Counted from the first letter of the stretch, positions 54,501-56,659 are shown. The stretch is 64,000 nt of DNA from Ariolimax columbianus (GCA_036924085.1 JAVGWX010000011.1:41029970-41093969), one strand, 5' to 3'. The notes: generated from the letters alone by a model not told the origin. A program made the numbers and translations.

Positions 54501-55889
54501 TCAACATTATCAGTAAAGAACCAATCATGCTGGAGGGAAAGCATTTGGAAGAAGTGAATACATTTACATATTTTGGCAGCACTATTCAGGAAGTACAGAT
54601 GTAAGGATCAGAATTAGAAAGGCAAGAGGGATATTCCTGACACTAAACAACAGATGAAGATCCAGAGAAATCAAAGTTTGCACCAAAGTTATTCAACGAC
54701 AATGTTCAGTCGGTGATGCTGTATGGACTGGAGACATGGAGAACAACCAAGTCCATACAACAAAGACTCCAGTCCTTCATTAACAGATGCCTGCAAAGGA
54801 TAATCGGCATAAAGTGGCAGGGTATGGTGAGAAAGGAAAACCTATGGGAAAGGTGCCAACAACAGCCAGTGGAACAACAAATTAAGCGAAGAAAGTGGGA
54901 CTGGATAGGACATATTCTTTCGAAGGTGCCATCCAACATAGCCAGACAGGTTTTTTTCATCAAATCATCAAAGAGAGAGAGAGAGGAAGACCCAAAAATA
55001 CATGGAGAAGAGAATGTGAAGGAACTAAAATTAAATGATTACATCTAGAGAGAGGCAGAAAGAGCAGCATAGGAACATGAATGATGGTAAGGTGTTGTCA
55101 ATGGCCTATGCACCGAGAAAAGTGACGGGTTTTGATTGATTGAATGTTCTGTTTCGAACATTAGATGATGGAAATGCTAGTTTCACTTGCTAATATAGTC
55201 AAATATCAACATTAGGTAGACAGATAACTCATTTGTTCATTTTTGTCTATAGGCAGTGTAGCAACTACAATAGGGTGTTTGCATGGTTTAGCCTATAGCA
55301 TAATTCCAGCTTGGTGGGAGATGTTTCGTGAAGGACACAGAGGTTGAATGTGAAGTGCAAATGCAACTGAGACAGCAGACCAAAAACTTCTATGCTGCAG
55401 GTTTTAGTGCACTGATACAGTAAGGGGATAAATGTATCAATGTTGATGGAAATTATGTTGAGAAATAAGGGACAATATAAGTGTAGTAATAAATGGTTTT
55501 CCATTGTGTATTTCAGTTTTGTATTTTGATAACCTTTGTGACCCATTTACTGACTTGTCCTCATATATTGAGTTTTACTATAATCCTTTATATATTCAAT
55601 TGATGAATCTTCACATTTATTCTCATTGCAGCTCCAATGTACCAACAATAACTGGTTTCCTGCTGCTGTGATTGCAAGTGACATCAATTCTGTTACTATT
55701 GAGCAAAATGTGTGTCCATCCGGCGAATACATAAAAGGAATACGATATGAGTGGAGAGAATCACCCTGTGGTTTTAAGAACTGTGCAGTTTATGAAGCAG
55801 TGAACGGTCTACCAGGACCTCCTTTTGTGATACTTGATAGCAAGGATGTTAATGGAAAGTTTAAGTTTAATGGTCCTGTGCACATTTAA
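1689..55889 (+). CDS. SIAE: Sialate O-acetylesterase, split gene (nine visible exons)
   Basis: SIAE removes O-acetyl groups, mainly from C9, of sialic acids in the lysosome, cytosol or secreted fluid. Nine exons joined in order (1689-1849, 12708-12932, 15616-15754, 22652-22859, 27746-27873, 30190-30326, 33517-33674, 37555-37741, 55632-55889) keep one frame and total 1601 nt including the stop. Family landmarks appear in the right order: [11 protein letters not shown] near the N-terminus, the serine block [32 protein letters not shown] across an exon junction, the Asp-His block [12 protein letters not shown] and a C-terminal CTNNNWFPA block. Several N-glycosylation sequons (NFT, NWT, NMT, NCT, NQT, NST) fit a secretory or lysosomal protein. 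The length matches animal SIAE, about 520-540 residues. The first visible exon opens after a pyrimidine tract and AG and needs one nucleotide from an earlier exon, so the signal-peptide exon lies upstream or was missed. Introns range from 2.3 to 17.9 kb and are full of transposons. Confidence 0.93.
2385..4170. repeat. 25-bp minisatellite, about 70 units
   Basis: Units of the form AATATAGATGAGCCAGTCTCC repeat every 25 bases. Three main unit flavours (CCAAATAATATAG, CTAAGTAATGAG, CCAAGTGATAAG) are interspersed, and the right end is enriched in the CCAAGTGATAAGG flavour. The array lies in SIAE intron 1. Because 25 is not a multiple of 3, the minus strand reads as the same 25-residue phrase in every frame without stops. 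This explains the overlapping 67-187 residue open frames here; none is a credible gene. Confidence 0.95.
4340..4530 (-). repeat. Dispersed LINE-derived fragment (family also at 15970 and 63430)
   Basis: The block from TGCCCATCTCTTCTAGAC to ATCTCTATTCATATTTG resembles 16050-16180 and more weakly 63460-63690. At the 16-kb copy the neighbouring minus-strand sequence encodes part of an RNase H domain, so this is probably a decayed piece of the same RNase H-bearing non-LTR element. It is short, with no ends or duplications. Confidence 0.45.
4760..5200 (+). pseudogene. Decayed reverse transcriptase fragment
   Basis: Translating in shifting frames gives an RT active-site-like [16 protein letters not shown] phrase near 4847-4900, followed near 4960 by [14 protein letters not shown], which resembles the YLG thumb motif of non-LTR retrotransposon RTs. 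Stops and frameshifts separate the pieces. The clade cannot be assigned. It lies in SIAE intron 1 in the sense orientation. Confidence 0.4.
5735..5965 (+). repeat. tRNA-like SINE
   Basis: GCTGAGAGGTAAGACAGGCG CTCGCCTC followed by GGTTCAAATCTTGCAAG resembles a tRNA head with a box B. A related block lies at 36305 (GTCGAGAGGTAAGGCACTCG). The body ends near GTTAGTCGCTGTCCAGGC. No clean duplication was found. Confidence 0.45.
6440..6745 (+). repeat. Dispersed repeat family X, + copy
   Basis: This roughly 300-bp block is an inverted partner of 62765-63070. Shared landmarks are CTGATGAAGGTGGACC against the reverse of GGTTCACCTTCATCAG, CTCACCCCGTTAGCCAGGCTGC against its reverse, and a shared GGGTCAG/CTGACCCTGA end. 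No coding potential or tRNA-like head was recognised. It may be the 3' part of a LINE or a non-autonomous element. Confidence 0.6.
6880..8652 (+). pseudogene. Non-LTR retrotransposon RT plus RNase H, 5'-truncated
   Basis: Reading from about 6901 the frame is open for nearly 600 codons and contains RT blocks in order: [44 protein letters not shown], the catalytic QYADDAAIW and a thumb block [13 protein letters not shown]. An RNase H domain follows with IYTDGSKG (about 8290), [11 protein letters not shown] (8398), LTDSLSAI (8480) and [16 protein letters not shown] (about 8606). The endonuclease half is missing and a one-base shift near 6898 marks the 5' end. The frame stops at a 30-T run inside the RNase H domain just after ELADK. 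It resembles I/Jockey-superfamily LINEs, is A-rich unlike its neighbours, and is remarkably open, so it may be young. Confidence 0.85.
8653..8682 (-). repeat. Pure 30-nt poly(T) tract
   Basis: A homopolymer run of about 30 T interrupts the RNase H reading frame of the upstream LINE. On the minus strand it reads as a poly(A) tail, so the sequence to its right is probably a minus-strand retro-insertion. I looked for a matching duplication of the bases left of the tract and did not find one. Confidence 0.7.
8683..10015. other. Intron sequence with no recognised gene
   Basis: 8683-9420 may be the body of a minus-strand poly(A)-tailed insertion. It is unusually GC-rich compared with its flanks, but its minus-strand frames match nothing I know. 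9410-9480 contains a short imperfect run of ATGTAGGTGTGTAGAT. The rest is AT-rich intron sequence. Confidence 0.5.
10018..10175. repeat. Poly(T) tract followed by poly(A) tracts
   Basis: A run of more than 20 T is followed within 15 bases by a run of about 20 A, then a second run of about 40 A and an A-rich tail. The T and A runs can pair as a hairpin. This could be two opposite retro-insertion tails or simple low-complexity expansion. Exact lengths are likely uncertain in the assembly. Confidence 0.8.
10214..10738. repeat. 264-bp tandem duplication
   Basis: The block starting CCCAGGAAAACTATTGTGC at 10214 recurs at 10478, a period of 264, and runs to TCTTTATAAAT. The copies differ by only a few bases, such as the length of the A-run near the end and one T-to-C change. 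Both contain GGCGCGCCTCCGCCAGTAG. Near identity points to a recent duplication in SIAE intron 1. Confidence 0.9.
11000..12050 (+). pseudogene. Decayed LINE reverse transcriptase, C-terminal half
   Basis: Shifted frames give typical RT pieces: a palm remnant [18 protein letters not shown] (about 11250), a thumb remnant EDFVYLDS (11410), [18 protein letters not shown] (11570), [18 protein letters not shown] (11645) and [19 protein letters not shown] (about 11780). A close relative at 34190-34990 repeats the same order. Many stops and indels are present. It is sense-oriented in SIAE intron 1. Confidence 0.7.
12310..12605 (-). repeat. Dispersed repeat family G, tRNA-like head on the minus strand
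   Basis: The block from AAGGTAAAAGTCAGTCTCATGAC to CTAAACAAGCCAGC matches 27235-27525 along its length. The right end reads as a degenerate tRNA on the minus strand (box B near GAACCCTGGCACACTGTAAT). This is consistent with a SINE inserted in reverse, about 100 bp upstream of SIAE exon 2. Confidence 0.65.
12708..12932 (+). CDS. SIAE: SIAE exon 2 (catalytic serine block)
   Basis: Seventy-five codons lie between CTGTTTTTAG and the donor GTTAGA, phase 0 on both sides. It encodes [10 protein letters not shown] and the diagnostic [13 protein letters not shown], whose Ser in GQSN is the family nucleophile. An NFT sequon precedes it. Confidence 0.95.
13190..13470. repeat. Dispersed repeat family C, copy 1
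   Basis: The phrases CCACTACAAACGTATTA, ACATCAAAAAAGTCAGTTGC and CAACAACTTAACTTC recur at 29740-29870 and 57265-57370 in the same order and orientation. The copies are strongly diverged and carry no convincing coding capacity. Element class unknown. Confidence 0.6.
13595..13992. repeat. Dispersed repeat family D, copy 1
   Basis: It matches 19697-20050 over about 350 bp (landmarks TTCGTTCGTTCTCAA, CCTCTTCGATCCC, CAGCCTGTTATCCAGGATCACC, GAAGGGTCTTGGCAGC). An inverted diverged copy lies at 37130-37330. This copy has an internal 33-base direct duplication (AGAGAACGGAATGCG, at 13671 and 13704). The CTTCTTCTTCG edge resembles the AAG-rich LINE tails of the window read in reverse. Confidence 0.7.
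14423..15163 (+). mobile_element. Mariner element, internally deleted
   Basis: Terminal inverted repeats of about 28 bases flank the element: left CACGAGGGTAAGTCAGTAAG, right the reverse of ACTGACTTGCTCTG, both continuing to GGTCAC. The left one follows TATA. Inside, the + strand in broken frames encodes the mariner-type helix-turn-helix block ([17 protein letters not shown], then [15 protein letters not shown], then [17 protein letters not shown]). After that, sequence jumps to the C-terminal [14 protein letters not shown] region. The DDD catalytic part is absent and length is about 740 bp against about 1.3 kb for full mariners, so it is a non-autonomous deletion derivative. The related C-terminal piece at 55253 shares the same internal junction. 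Confidence 0.8.
15616..15754 (+). CDS. SIAE: SIAE exon 3
   Basis: It lies between TTGTTTCAG and the donor GTATGA, entering in phase 0 and leaving one base over. It encodes [20 protein letters not shown] and a QQNWTRP phrase with an NWT sequon, matching the SIAE segment between the serine block and the FSAVCW block. Confidence 0.93.
15970..16470 (-). pseudogene. Non-LTR element fragment with RNase H remnant
   Basis: On the minus strand a short frame ends with [19 protein letters not shown], matching the last RNase H motif (PGHxGxxGNExAD). The sequence left of it (16000-16180) is the dispersed fragment shared with 4340 and 63430. The frame is interrupted and the domain incomplete. Confidence 0.55.
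16470..17160 (-). pseudogene. LINE reverse transcriptase C-terminal remnant
   Basis: Minus-strand pieces in order are [20 protein letters not shown] (thumb), [21 protein letters not shown] (about 16690) and [13 protein letters not shown]. This is the usual tail of the RT family also seen at 23220-24960 and 32150-33070. Frameshifts and stops break it. It lies antisense in SIAE intron 3. Confidence 0.7.
17900..18245 (+). repeat. tRNA-like SINE remnants
   Basis: Near 18045-18105, GATAAGGTGTCTTTCTCGGC then GTGGGTTCGAATCACGGTGG is a clear box B-bearing tRNA-like block. A 100-base body ends near TAAATGGCCGCTGCCC. A preceding AAGAGGTAAGCACTTTTGCC at 17960 may be a second, older head. No duplication was found. 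Confidence 0.5.
18245..19200. other. Intron sequence with no recognised element
   Basis: I see purine-rich stretches (18660-18850) and no gene, domain or clear repeat boundary. Confidence 0.6.
19205..19690 (+). pseudogene. LINE reverse transcriptase fragment
   Basis: An open stretch from 19220 reads [13 protein letters not shown], then [20 protein letters not shown], the late palm and thumb motifs (KTKVM, YLG) of a non-LTR RT, followed by a [13 protein letters not shown] helix. After an early stop the next phrases are unrecognisable. It is short and dead, and differs from the three-copy rRNA-bearing family. Confidence 0.65.
19697..20050. repeat. Dispersed repeat family D, copy 2
   Basis: It is colinear with 13595-13992 but lacks that copy's 33-base internal duplication. 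It starts at CTTCTTCGTCGCTCGTTCTC. No coding content was recognised. Confidence 0.7.
20321..21625 (-). pseudogene. LINE RT thumb, RNase H and zinc-binding C-terminus
   Basis: The 434-residue frame begins after the nonsense codon in RT. It contains [12 protein letters not shown] (RT thumb), [13 protein letters not shown], an RNase H domain with [38 protein letters not shown] and [20 protein letters not shown], then [17 protein letters not shown] and [17 protein letters not shown], a Cys/His block found at the end of many I-superfamily LINE proteins. RNase H acidic residues and the final His-Asp region are all present. It is part of the insertion at 20297-22416. Confidence 0.88.
21665..22414 (-). 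pseudogene. LINE RT palm fragment
   Basis: This 249-residue frame starts in the fingers ([13 protein letters not shown]) and has [12 protein letters not shown] (motif A), [13 protein letters not shown] (motif B), MFADDLAMW (motif C, the catalytic Asp pair) and [15 protein letters not shown] (thumb). It ends at the nonsense codon after AGTSW. Upstream RT and the endonuclease are missing by 5' truncation. Confidence 0.88.
22652..22859 (+). CDS. SIAE: SIAE exon 4 ([11 protein letters not shown] block)
   Basis: Pyrimidine tract plus ACAG precede it and GTAGGT follows. Entering with one base and leaving with two, it encodes [20 protein letters not shown] and [19 protein letters not shown], both hallmark SIAE phrases. 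The acceptor lies only about 90 bp from the repeat that hosts the LINE. Confidence 0.95.
23220..24960 (-). pseudogene. LINE reverse transcriptase, decayed
   Basis: Minus-strand phrases in order are [14 protein letters not shown] (about 24650), [30 protein letters not shown] (the YADD motif degenerated to LADD, about 24250), then [35 protein letters not shown] (RT connection), [17 protein letters not shown] and [20 protein letters not shown]. This is the same RT family as 16470 and 32150. It is broken by several stops and lies antisense in SIAE intron 4. Confidence 0.75.
25155..25262. repeat. (CT)n microsatellite
   Basis: About 100 bases of imperfect CTCTCT with occasional TTT and GCT interruptions. 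It abuts the 5' end of the following LINE fragment. Confidence 0.95.
25263..26780 (+). pseudogene. CR1/L2-like LINE, decayed copy
   Basis: The + strand encodes, with stops, [63 protein letters not shown] (active site), [53 protein letters not shown] and a C-terminal [17 protein letters not shown]. The order and phrases fit the CR1/L2 group. An unrelated stretch of about 130 bp interrupts it at about 26068-26208, before AATGTTAGGAATGATAAAA. The sister copy at 46190-54040 lacks that insertion. Confidence 0.8.
27235..27525 (-). repeat. Dispersed repeat family G, copy 2
   Basis: It is colinear with 12310-12605 (landmarks GGTCAGTCCCATGACAGC, CCTTCCTTGCTGTTTTTACC, TTTGAACCCTGGCACGCTG). The right end reads as a tRNA-like block on the minus strand. 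It lies about 220 bp upstream of SIAE exon 5. Confidence 0.65.
27746..27873 (+). CDS. SIAE: SIAE exon 5
   Basis: It lies between CTATGTTAG and GTAGGT. It enters with two bases that complete Lys and leaves one base over. It encodes [20 protein letters not shown] and the first half of WYQGE, a conserved SIAE block, and contains an NMT sequon. Confidence 0.94.
27880..29430. other. Intron 5, AT-rich, no recognised element
   Basis: I see neither an open frame of note nor a repeat with clear ends. A short run near 28200-28270 (AATATAAATTTAATCTAATAAT) is low-complexity. Confidence 0.6.
29440..29990. repeat. Dispersed repeat family C, copy 2
   Basis: It is colinear with 56930-57470 over about 500 bp (AGAGACATAAATTAATAAAG, CATATCTGTTAGTATCTACC, AAAAATCAGTTGC) and with 13190-13470 at its right part. 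No gene was recognised. Confidence 0.6.
30190..30326 (+). CDS. SIAE: SIAE exon 6
   Basis: It lies between CTTCATCAG and GTATCT. It completes the WYQGEAD motif and continues with [18 protein letters not shown] and QTFPFGFVQ, strongly matching SIAE; NCT and NQT sequons are present. It ends in phase 0. Retroelement sequence begins within about 10 bases of the donor. Confidence 0.95.
30333..30745 (-). pseudogene. LINE RT C-terminal remnant at the exon 6 donor
   Basis: The minus-strand frame reads [39 protein letters not shown] and, after a gap, [14 protein letters not shown], the common C-terminal tail of a non-LTR RT (EMRCLR, then TRRDRxxNEDV). The left edge sits about 7 bases after the exon 6 splice donor. 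Confidence 0.7.
31240..32045 (+). pseudogene. LINE RNase H and zinc-binding C-terminus, decayed
   Basis: With two stops the + strand reads [50 protein letters not shown] and, in a shifted frame, [20 protein letters not shown] and [16 protein letters not shown]. The order is RNase H then Cys/His block, as in the three-copy LINE family, but sequence is clearly different. A sister C-terminal piece is at 45425-45790. The RT part is absent. Confidence 0.75.
32150..33075 (+). pseudogene. LINE RT C-terminal half, heavily decayed
   Basis: Reading with many frameshifts, the + strand gives [14 protein letters not shown] (late palm), SSFGRLF, [15 protein letters not shown] sequence, LLYACET-like [51 protein letters not shown] and a possible terminal zinc finger region near 32960. 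The order matches the antisense copy at 23220-24960. Confidence 0.6.
33517..33674 (+). CDS. SIAE: SIAE exon 7 (Asp-His block)
   Basis: It lies between CTTTAACAG and GTAAGT, entering in phase 0 and leaving two bases over. It encodes [18 protein letters not shown], which carries the conserved Asp and His of the SIAE active site, then [17 protein letters not shown] with an NST sequon. Confidence 0.95.
34190..34990 (+). pseudogene. LINE RT C-terminal remnant, split by a SINE
   Basis: It is a sister of 11500-12050: CTCAGTTCGCAGAGTCTGG, then after the SINE, TGGCTCCGAGATCTGAAC, CACCTGAACAACCAGGAGCG and CACTCTTCGGTCATGTTGTC encode the [13 protein letters not shown] and SLFGHVVRL phrases in broken frames. 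The insertion at 34276-34537 separates the two parts cleanly. Confidence 0.7.
34276..34537 (+). mobile_element. tRNA-derived SINE with 14-bp target duplication
   Basis: The head has a box A-like GTGTGGCCTAGTGGTTAAGT and a box B GGGTTCGATCCC, a tRNA-unrelated body, and an A-rich 3' end. Perfect duplications ATATATACTCTTCC flank it at 34262-34275 and 34538-34551. It inserted into an older LINE fragment in the sense orientation. The tRNA of origin is not clear because the anticodon arm is degenerate. Confidence 0.9.
34992..35432. repeat. 37-bp tandem repeat, about 11 units
   Basis: Units of TTGATTGTAATACTTGACCA plus TTGAGCTGTACAACTGA repeat every 37 bases. Some are separated by an extra 14-base TTTATTACAACTGA. 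The array starts at the end of the LINE fragment and lies in SIAE intron 7. Confidence 0.9.
35464..35579. repeat. 116-bp perfect palindrome with a (TA)n core
   Basis: The left arm CATATTTTCTTCTTAGTAGC and its exact reverse complement at the right end enclose about 60 bases of alternating TA. The whole block can form a single hairpin or cruciform, or may be a foldback element. Exact TA length may be uncertain in the assembly. Confidence 0.9.
36305..36565 (+). repeat. tRNA-like SINE (relative of 5735)
   Basis: GTCGAGAGGTAAGGCACTCG is followed by GGTTGGCGATCTAATCCCGC, a tRNA-like head with weak box B. The body has an internal inverted phrase GGTCTCAAAGAAGGTGAGACC. No flanking duplication was identified. 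Confidence 0.5.
36884..37008. mobile_element. piggyBac-like MITE
   Basis: TTAACCCTTTACAGTCCAG at 36923 and its near reverse complement ending TGATTAA at 37008 form terminal inverted repeats beginning in TTAA plus CCYTTT, the pattern of piggyBac-type elements and their TTAA duplications. A second left-end copy TTAACCCTTTACATTCC lies at 36884, so one MITE may be nested or partly duplicated. No coding content. Confidence 0.6.
37130..37400 (-). repeat. Dispersed repeat family D, copy 3 (inverted)
   Basis: On the minus strand it repeats the order seen at 13800-13990: TCCC...TAGCCAGAC, TGTTTCCAGG, AGGGTCTTGGTCAG, GGTTCGCTGAC and AGCTATGAGTACC. It is clearly diverged. It ends about 150 bp upstream of SIAE exon 8. 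Confidence 0.5.
37555..37741 (+). CDS. SIAE: SIAE exon 8
   Basis: It lies between TTTTTACAG and GTATTG. Entering with two bases, it encodes [20 protein letters not shown] and [18 protein letters not shown], the conserved SIAE HPRDK block, and leaves in phase 0. The following intron of 17.9 kb contains both long rRNA-bearing LINE copies. Confidence 0.94.
38403..38614 (-). pseudogene. LINE zinc-binding C-terminus, separated by deletion
   Basis: A 64-residue frame starts at [20 protein letters not shown] and continues with [16 protein letters not shown], the Cys/His block that ends the family protein. It is out of frame with the main open frame because of the second internal deletion, whose junction is near 38611. 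Confidence 0.85.
38554..40947 (-). pseudogene. LINE endonuclease-RT frame with an in-frame deletion
   Basis: The 797-residue open frame has a Gly/Pro/Arg-rich N-terminus (1-75) and an AP endonuclease: LQWNAEG (83-89), IQETHL (111-116), [22 protein letters not shown] (203-215), the TPDLAF block (257-262) and SDHRPI (282-287), with all catalytic signatures present. RT follows: [29 protein letters not shown] (584-600), [13 protein letters not shown] and [12 protein letters not shown] (653-664). After KMYKWIN (680-686) it jumps straight to [10 protein letters not shown] of the thumb region. 201 codons, including motif B and the FADD active site, are deleted in frame with a GTT microhomology. RT activity is therefore lost although the frame stays open; past the second deletion the tail is frameshifted. 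Confidence 0.9.
40948..41471 (-). other. LINE leader between 28S 3' end and main ORF
   Basis: This segment matches 47122-47640 of the + copy (landmarks CGCACACCAGGCGAACAAC, AGATGCAGACCAGCGG, CGTTTCTGGCAGGACGTG, AAGGAGGGCATCCCTACAG). A 134-residue frame (41085-41489) starts inside the 28S-derived tail and reads [15 protein letters not shown]; the first about 35 residues are alignable with the + copy. It could be a short ORF1 or just leader. Confidence 0.7.
41472..42065 (-). rRNA. 28S rRNA 3'-terminal fragment (LINE-borne)
   Basis: The minus strand follows the 3' end of animal 28S rRNA: GACAGGTCAGTTTTACCC, CTAATGACAGGGCGTTGC, the sarcin-ricin region as ATATCGAGAGGAGCCGCAG, GATAAGCCAATGGCGCGAGG, GGGGGATTACGGCCGAAC, then a variable domain, and finally AGAACAGCCACCTCACT to the mature 3' terminus ending TGTC at 41472. 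Differences from usual 28S are many, so it is an old, non-functional copy. The upstream 160 bases (41905-42065) are a second, more diverged round of the same region. Confidence 0.88.
42066..42512 (-). repeat. Tandem mixed 18S/28S modules
   Basis: Modules of 183-197 bases each join an 18S piece (AAAGGAATTGACGGAAG to GACTCAACACG; copies at 42135-42197 and 42319-42379, and the end of the long 18S block), a roughly 40-base spacer (CCAATACTGTAGAATGAC), and a 28S piece (GGGGTCTAATAGTGAACATG to TTAGACCCTC; at 42058, 42241 and 42438). The copies differ by about a fifth of positions by eye. The arrangement is like 5' promoter monomers of some mammalian L1s, but built from rRNA. Confidence 0.85.
42513..43315 (-). 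rRNA. 18S rRNA internal fragment (LINE-borne)
   Basis: About 803 nt of 18S rRNA from CCAAGGAAGGCAGCAGGCG to GGCTTAATTTGACTCAACACGG. It contains the universal TAATTCCAGCTCCAATAGCG, TTTGAAAAAATTAGAGTG, GTGAAATTCTTGGATCG and GGAATTGACGG-type regions (here AAAGAAATTGACGG). A few universal positions are changed (for example CAGCAGCAGCGG for CAGCAGCCGCGG), so it is not a functional gene and lacks both 18S ends. Variable-region sequence looks molluscan to me. Its right edge coincides with the LINE target duplication. Confidence 0.93.
43694..44520. repeat. 57/60-bp tandem repeat, about 14 units
   Basis: Units read CTGATCATATCACATCACTG, TTCTCTATTAGTCAGTCC, TGAGACTGATGTTGGTCTT. Variants have GAAGTC for GGTC (+3 bases), or lack GAGACTGA. 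Each full unit contains the self-complementary CAGTCCTGAGACTG. The last units before 44520 are diverged. It lies about 370 bp right of the LINE insertion. Confidence 0.93.
44553..44808 (+). mobile_element. tRNA-derived SINE with imperfect target duplication
   Basis: The head GCCATGGTAGCGCAGGGGTT and box B AGGGTTCAATCCCC fit a tRNA-derived SINE. The body runs to a T-rich end (CTTTTTTTTTTA). Flanks ACCCACTGTTCT (44541) and ACCCACTGTCCT (44809) are a 12-base duplication with one mismatch. It inserted at the right end of the 57-bp array, into an RT fragment. Confidence 0.75.
44821..45180 (-). pseudogene. LINE RT C-terminal remnant
   Basis: Minus-strand phrases in broken frames: a [16 protein letters not shown] RT connection (about 45110), [15 protein letters not shown] (44960) and GKEKRGHPRN then [15 protein letters not shown] near 44860, typical of the C-terminal tail of a non-LTR RT. 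Antisense in SIAE intron 8. Confidence 0.5.
45425..45790 (-). pseudogene. LINE zinc-binding C-terminus (sister of 31240)
   Basis: The minus strand reads a [20 protein letters not shown] phrase followed by [15 protein letters not shown], closely related to the C-terminal block at 31830-31930. It ends with an AAG-rich tail (GAAGTAGAAGAAG on the minus strand at 45410-45425). Confidence 0.65.
46190..46534 (+). pseudogene. CR1/L2-like LINE, 5' part of an interrupted copy
   Basis: Broken frames read [20 protein letters not shown] (RT block 0, K-PGxDGIxP-like), [10 protein letters not shown], then a diverged SFSKL-TSEFN for NYRPVSL and ASYLDKF at the cut. The sequence resumes at 51553 as ACAAATTTACTTTAATCAG. 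The inserted rRNA-bearing LINE splits it, leaving AGACAAATTTAC on both sides. Confidence 0.8.
46535..47121 (+). rRNA. 28S rRNA 3'-terminal fragment (LINE-borne), with duplication
   Basis: Two rounds of the sarcin-ricin region (CTCAATCCGAGAGGAATCGC at about 46570 and a similar one at 46734) are spaced 164 bases apart, the second preceded by TAATAGGGAACGGGTGCTGG and GACAGGTCAGTTTTACCC. The second round continues through GATAAGCCAATGGTGCGAGG, GGGATTACGGCCGAACGCC, a divergent variable domain, then GTAAGCAGTAGAGCAGCC, CTGCGAACTGTTGAGACTCA and the mature 28S 3' end, finishing TGTC at 47121. It is diverged from normal 28S but colinear to the terminus. Confidence 0.9.
47122..47640 (+). other. LINE leader of the + copy
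   Basis: It is colinear with 40948-41471 reversed (CGCACACCAGGCGAACAAC at the 28S junction, AAGGAGGGCATCCCTACAG near the end). A frame starting at an ATG inside the 28S tail reads [12 protein letters not shown], as in the minus copy, but diverges after about 35 residues because of indels. Confidence 0.7.
47640..48790 (+). pseudogene. LINE AP endonuclease, frameshifted
   Basis: Consecutive short frames read [18 protein letters not shown], then [15 protein letters not shown] (47955), [15 protein letters not shown] (48050), [20 protein letters not shown] (48235), SPDLAF and [11 protein letters not shown] (48480). All endonuclease signatures are visible but split by at least three frameshifts or stops, including one within the GNPKK phrase near 48190 and a stop after EIDM. 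Confidence 0.88.
48792..50465 (+). pseudogene. LINE reverse transcriptase
   Basis: A 557-residue open stretch with [105 protein letters not shown] and [18 protein letters not shown]. All RT blocks including both active-site aspartates remain. It is cut off upstream by a stop at 48789 and downstream by TAG after HPMH. In contrast with the copies at 20297 and 38378, its RT domain is complete. Confidence 0.9.
50466..51478 (+). pseudogene. LINE RNase H and zinc-binding end
   Basis: After stops between 50465 and 50650, a 248-residue frame reads [68 protein letters not shown], then [20 protein letters not shown] and [16 protein letters not shown]. In the RNase H FRAEAEA motif the Glu is Val here, and GNEEAD is GNVEAD, so a catalytic Glu and a conserved acidic residue are lost. 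Confidence 0.88.
51553..54045 (+). pseudogene. CR1/L2-like LINE, 3' part of the interrupted copy
   Basis: Pieces in broken frames: [38 protein letters not shown] (motif B, degenerate), [15 protein letters not shown] (active site), a 129-residue frame from 52000 with [37 protein letters not shown] and [19 protein letters not shown], then [13 protein letters not shown] where the 22-bp array starts, and after the array [16 protein letters not shown] and VVNVWNALA. It is the sister of 25263-26780. Confidence 0.85.
52546..53808. repeat. 22-bp minisatellite inside a LINE reading frame, about 57 units
   Basis: The unit CAGCTGCTAGAACAAGAGGACA repeats every 22 bases with hardly any variation: occasional AATAAGAG for AACAAGAG, a few GATACAG, one GGCCACAG and a final GGTCACAG. 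It lies where the CR1/L2-like protein should encode the (A)RTRGH-K phrase, and the RTRGH codons are themselves the unit. The sister copy at 26560 has a single ACGAGAACAACAGGGCACAG. Confidence 0.97.
54170..55085 (+). pseudogene. LINE reverse transcriptase, decayed
   Basis: Frames give a [18 protein letters not shown] motif B region (54245), [13 protein letters not shown] (active site changed from FADD to CTDD), [27 protein letters not shown], then a 111-residue open stretch from 54713 with [54 protein letters not shown] and [16 protein letters not shown]. This is a common non-LTR RT C-terminus, different from the other families in the window. Confidence 0.8.
55253..55566 (+). mobile_element. 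Mariner deletion derivative, 5'-lacking copy
   Basis: The segment from GCAGTGTAGCAACTACAATA matches 14845-15163 and shares its internal junction after the GLAYS phrase. It ends in a terminal repeat CCATTTACTGACTTGTCCTC, the mate of the 14423 element's ends, followed by ATATA. The left inverted repeat and helix-turn-helix part are missing. It ends about 65 bp upstream of SIAE exon 9. Confidence 0.75.
55632..55889 (+). CDS. SIAE: SIAE exon 9 (terminal) and stop
   Basis: After CTCATTGCAG it encodes [39 protein letters not shown] and [17 protein letters not shown], the Cys-rich SIAE C-terminus, and ends at TAA (55887-55889). Phase 0 at the junction agrees with exon 8. Confidence 0.95.
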   Translation, partial: LQCTNNNWFPAAVIASDINSVTIEQNVCPSGEYIKGIRYEWRESPCGFKNCAVYEAVNGLPGPPFVILDSKDVNGKFKFNGPVHI

Positions 55890-55982
55890 GAAGTTGCATT
55901 GAAAGAATTTTGTTTTGATTCAGTGATTTTTGTTTTAAACAGTGATATACAGGCCATTGTCTTCAATCTTGGTTTTTGCACA

Positions 55983-55988
55983 AATAAA
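55983..55988 (+). promoter_or_regulatory. Polyadenylation signal of SIAE
   Basis: An AATAAA hexamer lies 94 bases after the SIAE stop codon, in a T-rich context expected of a 3' UTR end. A cleavage site is expected about 10-30 bases further on. Confidence 0.75.
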
Positions 55989-56659
55989 TTTATTCAACAA
56001 ATTTTGCTATTTTCTCAAATTTGACATGTACAGCATAAAAACTTTTTACTCAATATTTTAGCATTTTAAAATCAGTTTTACTTTTAAAATGTTTTTATTA
56101 TTTTATCAAATTTAAGTAACATTCTGAATGAGTAATCTACAGCTATCTAATATACTCCCCTTTTTATTACATTACAGCACATGCTGCAGCAATTACATGT
56201 CACAAATTGTAATTTTGAGCCACATTCTTGAGTTATGTCCTTGATTCTTTGGTTATCAGAATTGTATTTGCCAGGTGTTCTTCAGCCACCACTTTCCATG
56301 TGAGTTCCAAATCAATTCATATTTATTTTATATATCACTACTTTCATTCCAACATATATCTAACTGTATTAGTTGTTGTGTTGATGTCTTCCCCAAGTCT
56401 ATGTTTATTATTTTTTCTGGAGTTCTGATTCAAAAATTGGTTGACAATATCTTGCTTACTTAATTTTTCACTCGCTTGCTTTGTTAAGCATTGTGGGAGC
56501 TTAATTTGTCTTTCTTGGGCCAAATGTGTTGTGTTGGATATTTTAAGCCTATGTTGTTGTAGGATTCATTTGTTATCTATCTATCTGCCTTGCAACCTTC
56601 CTTGAGCCTTGTAACTTTATCTGTATGTAAGCATGTAGTGATAATTGATCTGTATATTT

